Below, piece by piece: positions 8,067 through 14,684 of a stretch of 64,000 nucleotides of DNA. The stretch covers positions 1 to 64,000 of the forward strand of contig CAZLEI010000002.1 in assembly GCA_964558505.1 (NCBI GenBank), in the 5' to 3' direction. The first letter of the stretch is position 1; each line of letters starts with the position of its first letter. This DNA comes from CAYMPW01 sp964558505. Its GTDB lineage: Archaea; Thermoplasmatota; Thermoplasmata; Methanomassiliicoccales; Methanomethylophilaceae. A model generated the notes under the pieces. That model had not been told where the DNA came from. It was given only the letters and a program-made list of their open reading frames with translations, and did no database searches. Both the position numbers and the translations under genes were made by a program.

Positions 8067-9234
8067 CTGATTTCCTCCTGAATTTGACCGTCAATACGTC
8101 ATTCTTGAACTCTGCCCCTATTATCTTGGCGTTAATCAACACCGTGGGCAGGTTGACACTGCGTTTCTGACTGCCAACATGCAATATCAAAGAACCGTCT
8201 TTCGTCCTATATAACTCAACGTCCCCTTTCTCGGCGAATGGGAGTTTGAGCATCATGTAGTCGATACCGTCCTCGGTCTTGAACGAAAGGGGGCTCTCAT
8301 CCGCATAGACCTCGGTCGGATCGCTATCCTCGAACAGCATATCGGCCAAGTGCTCGAGTTTCTGGATGCCCAGCATCTCCGTTGGCATCTGATATGCGTA
8401 GATCATCTTCATCGGATCGAAAGCGTGATGGATCATCTCCATGTACTCTGCCTGCTCCTTCAGCTTGTCACTGAAGTATTCCGGCATATCGTCCGGATAC
8501 ACCCTGTTTACTATCAGGGCCTCCACGTTCTTGTTGTACAATGAAAGATAGGAGTACGCGCGCTTGGTCTCGTTGATGACCATGCGCTCGGGATTGACCA
8601 CCAGGCGGATGGTGGTGTTCTTGGGATCCTCCAGGACGACCTTTACACGGCGCATCTTCTCCTTCAGGTCCTCCAAGGTCACCAGCACGTCGTCCGATGG
8701 CAGAGGGAAATCTATCACCTTCGCCACCGTTGCGCGGGCGATGACGAGCACCTTCCTCAGCAGATGGAACATCTTGTCGATGTACCACCCGGAGACGTCG
8801 GGGAAGCTCAGCAGCCTGAGTGTCTCACCTGTGGGCGCGGTATCCATGACGACCACATCGTACATGTCCTTCTCCTTGAACTCCAGGATGTAGAACAAGG
8901 CCGCCACCATCTCCATGCCCGGAAGGATCGCCATCTCCTCTGCGGACAGGTCCTCCATGCCCTGGGACAACAGGAACGATGAAACGTACGCCTGTATGTC
9001 GTTCCACTTCGATTTCATCTCGGTTATGATGTCGATCTCGAGAGCATCCAGGTTGGGGGATATTTTCTCGATCTTCCCCGACATCTCCATGTCCAATGAA
9101 TCCGATAGAGAATGAGCGGAATCCGTGCTCATTACGATAGTCCTGTGGCCTTTAGCCGCCGAACGTAATGCAGTCGCGGCAGATACAGAGGTTTTCCCCA
9201 CTCCGCCCTTCCCCGTGTAGATGATGAGCCTCAT
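8059..9234 (-). CDS. ArsA/Get3-family ATPase with C-terminal HSP20-like domain
   Basis: The 391-residue protein opens with the deviant Walker A GKGGVGKTS (residues 8-16) that defines the ArsA/Get3 (SIMIBI) class, followed by the switch-type motif STDSAHSLSD and the A-loop region VVMDTAPTGETLRLL. Residues from about 300 onward form the small beta-rich, HSP20-like domain often fused to archaeal and bacterial ArsA homologues. It lacks the cysteine triad of arsenite pumps, so a Get3-like role in binding membrane-destined client proteins is more likely than arsenite export. This is inference. It is the first gene of the operon; the lysine-rich protein overlaps its 3' end. Confidence 0.88.
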   Translation of the reverse strand: MRLIIYTGKGGVGKTSVSAATALRSAAKGHRTIVMSTDSAHSLSDSLDMEMSGKIEKISPNLDALEIDIITEMKSKWNDIQAYVSSFLLSQGMEDLSAEEMAILPGMEMVAALFYILEFKEKDMYDVVVMDTAPTGETLRLLSFPDVSGWYIDKMFHLLRKVLVIARATVAKVIDFPLPSDDVLVTLEDLKEKMRRVKVVLEDPKNTTIRLVVNPERMVINETKRAYSYLSLYNKNVEALIVNRVYPDDMPEYFSDKLKEQAEYMEMIHHAFDPMKMIYAYQMPTEMLGIQKLEHLADMLFEDSDPTEVYADESPLSFKTEDGIDYMMLKLPFAEKGDVELYRTKDGSLILHVGSQKRSVNLPTVLINAKIIGAEFKNDVLTVKFRRKSDE

Positions 9235-9312
9235 GGACGGGGCATGGAGACAGGTATAATTAGCAGTTTCCTTAGAAGCCCTGGCTACTTTGGGCTGTGT
9301 GAGAATAAGGAG

Positions 9313-9417
9313 TGCCGAGGATGGGGTTCGAACCCATGACCTTCGGATTTCCCTGGAAGAGGTCTGTTGACCAGAACCCTATGAGTCCGACGCTCCACCA
9401 GGCTGAGCCACCTCGGC
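9313..9417 (-). tRNA. tRNA-Met (CAT), elongator-type, with intron
   Basis: The minus strand folds as a tRNA with acceptor GCCGAGG pairing CCTCGGC, D arm GCTC/GAGC, anticodon stem TCGGA/TCCGA and T arm ATGGG-TTCGAAC-CCCAT. The anticodon loop reads CTCATA and then carries about 31 extra nt before the 3' half of the stem. That is an intron at the canonical 37/38 position, to be removed by the bulge-helix-bulge splicing endonuclease. Discriminator base is A and CCA is not encoded. The acceptor starts with a G-C pair, favouring elongator over initiator tRNA; tRNA-Ile2 is the remaining alternative. Confidence 0.93.
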
Positions 9418-9457
9418 ATGTGTAATTGGTTTGGGGTAAGTGGTTTAGGTAATTGTA

Positions 9458-10195
9458 TTATTCGGAGGATTCTTCCTCGGCCTCGGACTCTTCGGGCTCG
9501 TCCGCCTCTGCCTCGGGCTCCTCTTCGGATGCCTCTTCGACAGGTTCGGGTGCTGCGGGGGCGACGACTTCCATGATGGATTCGGGGTCGCCTTCGCCGA
9601 AGGCAAGGATCTCGCTCTTGCGGATCTCGATGCGCTTGACGGGGATGACGACGCGGCATGCCCTTGCAAGCTCTTTCGCGAGGTCCCCGGAGACGATCGC
9701 TTTCACGATGTCGGAGAGGCTGCGCTCGGTTCCCATGTCCTTGAGGGTCTTGTCCATGACAGCCCTCATGCCGTCCTCCTGGGAGGACTGGATGCGCTTC
9801 TCTGCGATCGACATGGGCTTGATCCTGATGACGAAGCCGTCCGTGGTCTTGACATCGACGACGTGATCGGTCTTGGTCTTCTTCCTGCGGGTGAGCCTCC
9901 TGACGTAGTCGCTGGTAAGCTCGTGGCCGATGAACACGGTCTTCGCGTCCTCGCCCTCTGCAGAGACGATCTTGAATTTCAGCTTGATGTGCATCTTGGA
10001 GAAATCTCCGGTGAGATCCTGAACGGTGACATCAGCGGTTCTTCCGATGAGGTACTCAGGGTCAGCTGAGGGGGTCTCTCCGATCACTACCTCGTTGAAC
10101 ATACGAGGTGCGTGAACCTTGTACCACGTCTTTGCCTTCCACTTGTCCTTCACCTTACGGGCTGCTGTACCTTTTGCTTTCTTCGCTGGGGCCAT
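9458..10195 (-). CDS. rps3ae: 30S ribosomal protein eS1 (S3ae)
   Basis: This 245-residue protein is the archaeal/eukaryotic small-subunit protein eS1. It has the basic start MAPAKKAKGTAARKVKDKWK, a conserved core including KTWYKVHAPRMF and YVRRLTRRKKTKTDH, and an unusually long acidic tail of about 40 residues composed mainly of Glu, Pro, Ala and Ser. The tail is longer and more acidic than I expect for the family. GGAGGA lies 5 nt before the ATG. The tRNA-Met gene starts 40 nt downstream on the same strand and may be cotranscribed. It ends in TAA. Confidence 0.95.
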   Translation of the reverse strand: MAPAKKAKGTAARKVKDKWKAKTWYKVHAPRMFNEVVIGETPSADPEYLIGRTADVTVQDLTGDFSKMHIKLKFKIVSAEGEDAKTVFIGHELTSDYVRRLTRRKKTKTDHVVDVKTTDGFVIRIKPMSIAEKRIQSSQEDGMRAVMDKTLKDMGTERSLSDIVKAIVSGDLAKELARACRVVIPVKRIEIRKSEILAFGEGDPESIMEVVAPAAPEPVEEASEEEPEAEADEPEESEAEEESSE

Positions 10196-10496
10196 CGGAA
10201 TCCTCCATGATTCAATGCAAAGGGTAAGATTAAACGGTTGTATTAAAAGGTTTGTTTTCGAAAAATAATTTACAAAAACGATTTAGGACCTTAGCCAGCA
10301 TGTTTTTCTATATCACATTGAGGATTTTTTTCTACTTGATGGTTGATACCGCTATTATTTAAAGATTGCTGAAAAAATCCGCCGAACCCGTGACGCCGGG
10401 ATCCGATGATGAGAACGTGCACGGACCTGTTTCGTCCGTATAGAAACATATGATATGGAAGGAGCACGGGGCCCGAAGGCCCCGCGCGTTGATTGT
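10196..10496. other. Intergenic region between hdrB and rps3ae
   Basis: About 300 nt, AT-rich in the half near rps3ae. The rps3ae promoter is probably the minus-strand TTTTAATA element around 10240-10250. The hdrB-proximal half contains the GC stem-loop listed separately. I see no reading frame or structured RNA here that I would call. Confidence 0.5.
10467..10484 (-). terminator. GC stem-loop after hdrB
   Basis: GGGGCC-CGAA-GGCCCC forms a perfect six-pair hairpin 13 nt beyond the hdrB stop. No T tract follows immediately, so it may stabilise the 3' end rather than terminate transcription. Confidence 0.45.
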
Positions 10497-11342
10497 TCAG
10501 AGCGACACCGGGGTGGCGTGCGCATCCAGACCGAGGTCCTTGGCGTCCATTCCCATCGCAAGGCCGTAGAGCTGCGAGAGGTGGAGGACGGGTATGGAGA
10601 ACCCGAGGTCCTTCTGACTCTGGTCGAACTGCAGGTGGCAGAACGGGCAGACGTCGATGATGTATTTCGCACCGGACTCCTGGATGTTCTCCAGGTTCTG
10701 CTTGGTGAACTTCAGAGCGGTCTCGCCGAAGGCGGCCCTGAGTCCTCCTCCTGCGCCGCAGCACATCATCTTCTGCTTCCTGGGCATGCTCTTCGCACCG
10801 ACCGCCTCGACAAGATCGTCGAGGATGTGGGGGTTCTCGGGGTCATCCAGGTTCTTGATTTTGCTGGGCTTGAGGAAGTGGCATCCGTAGAAGACACCGA
10901 CCTCGTACTCCAGGGGCTTCGAGACCGCGGCCTTGATGCTGTCGAGTCCGACCTCGTTGTAGAGGACCTCGGCGAAGTGCCTGACCTTGGTCGTTCCCTT
11001 GTACTCCATTCCGATCTCCGCAAGGACCTTGTTGACCTTGGCGAGGAGTTCGGGGTCCTCGTGCAGCTCGTGAGCGGCATCGAAGAGGGATCCGTAGCAT
11101 CCGTTGCAGATCGTGACTATCTCGAGTCCTTCTTTCTCCGCGAGCGCGAGGTTCCTCGCAGCGGCGGCAAGCCAGGTCTCTTTGCTGAATGCCCTGATCA
11201 CACCGGGTGCGGGGCAGCAGCTGGCGTCCTTGAGGTCGACGAGCTCGATACCGAGCTTCTTGCAGACCTCTCTCGTGGACTTCTCTACACCGGGGTACCT
11301 GAGAGGTGCGATGCAGCCGAGGAAAAATGCGTATTTAGCCAT
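10497..11342 (-). CDS. hdrB: CoB-CoM heterodisulfide reductase subunit B
   Basis: HdrB is the catalytic subunit that reduces the CoM-S-S-CoB heterodisulfide through noncubane iron-sulfur clusters held by two cysteine-rich CCG domains. Both are visible in the 281-residue protein: Cys10, Cys42-Cys43, Cys79, Cys82 in the first, and YGCHF, MMCCGAGGG and CPFCH in the second. The ATG at 11342 (MAKYAFFLGC) is the family N-terminus and lies 1 nt after the hdrC stop. Gene order hdrC-hdrB is standard for methanogens. No hdrA or mvhD is adjacent in this window. Confidence 0.95.
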   Translation of the reverse strand: MAKYAFFLGCIAPLRYPGVEKSTREVCKKLGIELVDLKDASCCPAPGVIRAFSKETWLAAAARNLALAEKEGLEIVTICNGCYGSLFDAAHELHEDPELLAKVNKVLAEIGMEYKGTTKVRHFAEVLYNEVGLDSIKAAVSKPLEYEVGVFYGCHFLKPSKIKNLDDPENPHILDDLVEAVGAKSMPRKQKMMCCGAGGGLRAAFGETALKFTKQNLENIQESGAKYIIDVCPFCHLQFDQSQKDLGFSIPVLHLSQLYGLAMGMDAKDLGLDAHATPVSL

Positions 11343-11343
11343 C

Positions 11344-11841
11344 TTACTCACCTGTAATCTTGTAGAAGCCGGTCGCAGAGAGGATCTTGTCCAGGTCTGC
11401 CTTGGCCTTGTCGTTCGCCAGGACCGTGGGGGGCACCTCGGGGAGTCCGAGCGCGGCCCTCTGGGCCTTGACCTTGTCGTTGATGGCGACGGTGTGTCCG
11501 TATTTGGACAGGGCCATCGCGGTCTTCTTGTGGTTCTCGTACATGTGACCGTTGGCGACTGCGATGTTCCTGAGGGCGATGACGATGTCCACGATGGGGA
11601 CCTCGCGGGGGCACCTCTCGACACATGCGTAGCAGGTCGTGCACTGCCAGAGTTCCTCGCTCGAGATGATATCCTCTTTCAGACCGAGCTGCGCCATGCG
11701 CATGAGCTTCCTGGTCCTGTAGGATGTCTGCTTTCCGGAGGGGCAGCTCGCGGTACAGGTTCCGCATTGGAAGCACATCTTGACTTCCGCGGCACCGGTC
11801 GCCTCGAGCTCTTTCGTGAATTCAGAGTTCGGCATTACCAT
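11344..11841 (-). CDS. hdrC: CoB-CoM heterodisulfide reductase subunit C
   Basis: HdrC is the small 4Fe-4S protein that passes electrons from HdrA to HdrB. Two clusters are visible: CFQCGTCTASCP (Cys23, 26, 29, 33) and CTTCYACVERCP (Cys67, 70, 73, 77). The protein has 165 residues if the first ATG is used; a second ATG 6 nt downstream (MPNSEF) is also possible. A TATA element and a palindrome lie upstream, so hdrCB appears to be a regulated two-gene unit. It is coupled to hdrB by a 1-nt spacer. Confidence 0.95.
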   Translation of the reverse strand: MVMPNSEFTKELEATGAAEVKMCFQCGTCTASCPSGKQTSYRTRKLMRMAQLGLKEDIISSEELWQCTTCYACVERCPREVPIVDIVIALRNIAVANGHMYENHKKTAMALSKYGHTVAINDKVKAQRAALGLPEVPPTVLANDKAKADLDKILSATGFYKITGE

Positions 11842-11872
11842 ATGATTACCTACCGCAAAATCGATGACATCC

Positions 11873-11923
11873 TATATAATGGGTGCAGGTTTCTCCGAAC
11901 ATCTATTACCATTTACGGTAATA
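11873..11923 (-). promoter_or_regulatory. hdrCB promoter with palindromic operator candidate
   Basis: On the minus strand TTATATAG at about 11873-11880 is a TATA box 32-39 nt before the hdrC ATG. Upstream of it lies the perfect inverted repeat TATTACC-N6-GGTAATA (11904-11923), placed where a transcription regulator could act. The regulator gene ending at 11929 is the obvious candidate for the binding protein, but that is inference. Confidence 0.55.
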
Positions 11924-11928
11924 CATGA

Positions 11929-12792
11929 TCAGCGTATCTGCCTAGAAAGGAGGTGCCTCACGATCTTGGTTATCTCCCTCGTCTCCGACGGATAGATGGC
12001 CGTGATCACGTGCTTGAGCATCCCGGGATCCACGGCGGACTTCATCCTGATGCCCTTCTTCGACAACAGGAACTCGTCCACGAAGAAGCTCCTGTTCGAT
12101 GATATCAGCTCGCTCAGCGAGAACGTCTCCGCATCGATGGAATATTCGCGGTCCAAGGAATCCAGGTACATGTACGCGATCCTCTGCGCCCCGAACCTGT
12201 ACCTGATGTATGAAGAACCGTTGTCCACATGGACCATGCCCATGTTGCCTATCTCGCTCCATTCGAACTCCTCGGCATCGAACAGGTACATCGGATCGTC
12301 GATCACCGCCATGTCCGCCAGTCCCTCCTTCATCATCCTGAGGTTGACGGCGTCGTCCGATATCACGAGGTCCACGTCCATGCGCAACGATGACAGCGTG
12401 GACATCATGAGGTCCTCGGTCACTGGGGTGCAGGCGACCGTGAACTTGCGGGAGAAATCGCACCTGAGATCGGATTGGTCCGCAACACGGACTATCTGAC
12501 TCCCTTCCGCCGTGAGGACTGTGCCCGAGGGCGTGGATGATATCAGGGGGAGACCGATCGCCTCCTCCATCGAGGCTATGTACTTGTGGACCACCGGCGG
12601 GGATATGCCCAGTTTGCGGGCGGCTGCGTTCTTGCTCCCTTCCGATGCCACGGTGCGCAGCACCTCTATCTGCCTGGTCGTGATCGGATGCCCGTCCACT
12701 ATCTGCGATGTGCGCACCTCGATATTCACAGGCGGACATTGCCGTGTTCGCACATTAATCTTCGCAATGCCAGACGTTGTACTCTGTTGCAT
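11929..12792 (-). CDS. ModE/LysR-type winged-helix regulator, 5' end inside an insertion sequence
   Basis: The N-terminal region contains a winged helix-turn-helix of the LysR/ModE type (TTRQIEVLRTVASEGSKNAAARKLGISPP region), followed by a substrate-binding-like C-terminal half of about 190 residues. No signal or membrane segment is seen. I start it at ATG 12792, which has AGGAG just upstream, giving 287 residues. This ATG lies within the left terminal inverted repeat of the adjacent insertion sequence, so the first four residues or so (MQQS) come from the element. Native starts may be the internal GTG codons at 12753 or 12729, close to the VNIEVRTSQIVDGHP segment that begins the conserved part. 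It sits directly upstream of hdrCB on the same strand. Confidence 0.75.
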   Translation of the reverse strand: MQQSTTSGIAKINVRTRQCPPVNIEVRTSQIVDGHPITTRQIEVLRTVASEGSKNAAARKLGISPPVVHKYIASMEEAIGLPLISSTPSGTVLTAEGSQIVRVADQSDLRCDFSRKFTVACTPVTEDLMMSTLSSLRMDVDLVISDDAVNLRMMKEGLADMAVIDDPMYLFDAEEFEWSEIGNMGMVHVDNGSSYIRYRFGAQRIAYMYLDSLDREYSIDAETFSLSELISSNRSFFVDEFLLSKKGIRMKSAVDPGMLKHVITAIYPSETREITKIVRHLLSRQIR

Positions 12793-12796
12793 AACT
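12779..12796 (+). repeat. Left terminal inverted repeat of the insertion sequence
   Basis: GTACTCTGTTGCATAACT; matches the reverse complement of 14138-14155 at all 18 positions. Its complementary strand supplies an ATG preceded by AGGAG to the regulator gene. Confidence 0.9.
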
Positions 12797-13014
12797 CCTA
12801 AAGTATTGATCAGATTCTGAAGAAGCTCCGTTCCCCCCACCCTTCACTTCGATTTCTGTGGGTTTTCACCTCTATTGTACGTTTTCGCATCTCATTTTTG
12901 TATTTTATAATATTTACTTTTTTCGATAACTATAAATATATAAACAATGAAGCCGTTTATATACTCAGCAGCGTGAAAAAGCAGTAGCCAGACACCTGAA
13001 AATAATGGGAAGGT

Positions 13015-14130
13015 ATGCCCCTTCTCCAAGTCCAATTGCGAAAGGGGCAGCCACCCGGGTCAATGATTCGGATGACGATACACGATAGCAGTAAGGGCCA
13101 TAAAAAACCAGCGCAGAATAAGACCGTGAGAAGGACCAGAAAACCCACGTACCGGGAGATGAAAGCCGATAACGAGGCGTCTGTACGTACGAATGCCAGG
13201 ATATTCGATATCACTTCCTGGAAAGACCTCATCCTGGACGAACTGGCTGGCATGAATGCCGGAAAACCGGGGAGACCGTACACCTACTGCAGGTCCATGA
13301 TGGTCTGGATAGCCATGTTCATGGGCTACAACAAAGGTCTCACTTTCAGGAAGGCCGCCGGAGCCGCATGCGGGATACTGAGGTCGCACGGCATAGGATC
13401 GCCCCACTACAGCACGATATTCCGCAGATGCACATCGATCTCGGGAGCCATGTCCTCCGGATCGGAGGAAGACTGGATGATATCGTCGTATGTCAGGCCC
13501 AAGACGGGATACAGGAAACACCATGTCGCCATAGATTCGACAGGCCTGAACCTGTCGAAAACGACACTCTGGAGGGAGAACAAATGGGGTGTGGGTCCGG
13601 ATTACCGCGGATGGCTGAAGATGCATGCCATCGCCGATGTCGATACGAACGAGATATTGGCATACGTCCTTTCAGAAGAGCGCGTCGGCGACAACCGCGC
13701 GTTCAGGATGCTCATAGAATTGGTACTGAACGAAGGATACGACATCAGAACCGTCTATGCGGACAACGCTTACGAAGCACATGACAATTGGGTGATGCTG
13801 CACGAACTGAATATCAAATTCGTGGTCAGATTCAAATCCAACACCGCACCGGTGAGCAACGGATGCATGGAAAGAGGCGAGTCTGCACAATATTGGGTGA
13901 TCAACGGTCCTAAAGCATGGACGAAATACACCAAATTCGGAAGGCGCTGGAAGGTCGAAGTGACATTCTCCGACTTCAAAAGGTTGGTCGCCGAGACCGT
14001 TACGGCGACCACCAGGTCCGGAATGGAATGCGAGGTCGTCCGGAAGGTGCTGGCATTCAATTTTCACAAACGGATCAGGGCAGACGTCGTGAGCATCACC
14101 GGCAATGACATACTCGTGGCCGAGGATTGA
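13015..14130 (+). CDS. DDE transposase (IS5-like, DDE_Tnp_1 type)
   Basis: The 371-residue protein has the transposase catalytic triad: Asp174 in AIDSTGL, Asp250 in YADNAYE and Glu315 in WKVEVTF with the downstream YREK-like SDFKR. An N-terminal region of about 100 residues resembles the helical DNA-binding part of IS5-group enzymes (SMMVWIAMFMGYNKGLTFRK region). The reading frame is intact, so the element may still be active. A TATA element (ATAAATATATAAA, about 12930-12945) lies upstream. A second ATG at 13063 (MIRMTIHD) is an alternative start. It ends 8 nt before the right inverted repeat. Confidence 0.9.
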   Translation: MPLLQVQLRKGQPPGSMIRMTIHDSSKGHKKPAQNKTVRRTRKPTYREMKADNEASVRTNARIFDITSWKDLILDELAGMNAGKPGRPYTYCRSMMVWIAMFMGYNKGLTFRKAAGAACGILRSHGIGSPHYSTIFRRCTSISGAMSSGSEEDWMISSYVRPKTGYRKHHVAIDSTGLNLSKTTLWRENKWGVGPDYRGWLKMHAIADVDTNEILAYVLSEERVGDNRAFRMLIELVLNEGYDIRTVYADNAYEAHDNWVMLHELNIKFVVRFKSNTAPVSNGCMERGESAQYWVINGPKAWTKYTKFGRRWKVEVTFSDFKRLVAETVTATTRSGMECEVVRKVLAFNFHKRIRADVVSITGNDILVAED

Positions 14131-14137
14131 GGTTATC

Positions 14138-14155
14138 AGTTATGCAACAGAGTAC
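14138..14155 (+). repeat. Right terminal inverted repeat of the insertion sequence
   Basis: AGTTATGCAACAGAGTAC, the perfect inverted copy of the left end. The next gene, tRNA-Glu, starts 48 nt outside the element. Confidence 0.9.
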
Positions 14156-14202
14156 GGCCATTAGAAATCTTTATTAATATCCTCTCTATCCTTGGGACAT
14201 AA

Positions 14203-14275
14203 GCTCCTGTAGTGTAGCGGCCAATCATGAAGCCCTCTCGAGGCTTCGACACGGGTTCAAATCCCGTCGGGAGCA
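14203..14275 (+). tRNA. tRNA-Glu (CTC)
   Basis: Acceptor GCTCCTG pairs with CGGGAGC, anticodon stem AAGCC/GGCTT encloses CTCTCGA with anticodon CTC, and the T arm is CGGGTTCAAATCCCG. Discriminator is A and CCA is not encoded. The TATA element TTTATTAATAT at about 14170-14180 lies 27 nt upstream of the 5' end, so it has its own promoter. Confidence 0.96.
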
Positions 14276-14649
14276 CTATTCTCATCATCTCTCTGTTCTG
14301 CGAATGCGCTTTGTCGTTTCGCGTATGCTTTCATACTCCATCGACAGTGCGGGCGGACCTGGTTTCGGTATCGTTCGCCACCGGAACGACTCTCGGCAAT
14401 CGTCAATAGCAGCGGTTTTGGTTGCGCTGGTTCTCTGACAGGCAATGTGGATCGCATGATCGGTCTGCATCCCGGCAGCATCATCTCCAGAAGGTTTCCG
14501 TTCTGTATTCTGCACGGTCATCGCAGGATGAGAGGTCATCTGCGCGAGAAGAGGGACGATGCCAATGCCGTTCAATGCCGCGCAGAACATCGTGGCACTG
14601 TCGTGGTCGTGCATCTCGCAGACCGATCATCGACCTGTGCAGATAGGTT
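14276..14649. other. Gene-free region between tRNA-Glu and the helicase gene
   Basis: About 370 nt with scattered short frames but none with family resemblance, a ribosome-binding site or a promoter. I see nothing I can support here. Confidence 0.4.
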
Positions 14650-14683
14650 AAAAAAGATGGCCGGACGGCGTGACGCCGTCTCG
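14650..14683 (-). terminator. Terminator of the DEAD-box helicase gene
   Basis: On the minus strand the stem GACGGCG-TCA-CGCCGTC starts a few nt after the stop codon and is followed by CCGGCCATC and a run of six T (14650-14655). Confidence 0.75.
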
Positions 14684-14684
14684 G

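Larger units (their letters stand above)
12779..14155 (+). mobile_element. Insertion sequence with 18-bp terminal inverted repeats
   Basis: The element of 1377 bp is bounded by a perfect 18-bp inverted repeat: GTACTCTGTTGCATAACT at 12779-12796 and its reverse complement at 14138-14155. It encodes one DDE transposase on the plus strand. No target-site duplication is evident in the flanking bases. The left arm between the repeat and the transposase is very AT-rich and carries TATA-like elements on both strands. The left end overlaps the 5' end of the regulator gene at 11929. Confidence 0.88.

Noticed and set aside
8059..9234. Arsenite-efflux ATPase ArsA
   Set aside because: Single ATPase domain, no arsenite cysteine triad and no arsB or arsR nearby; Get3-like is the better reading.
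12770..14165. Target-site duplication around the insertion sequence
   Set aside because: The bases just outside the two 18-bp repeats do not match, so none can be claimed.
14285..14614. Minus-strand frame of about 109 codons between tRNA-Glu and the helicase
   Set aside because: Composition is atypical, no start signals, and no domain is seen.
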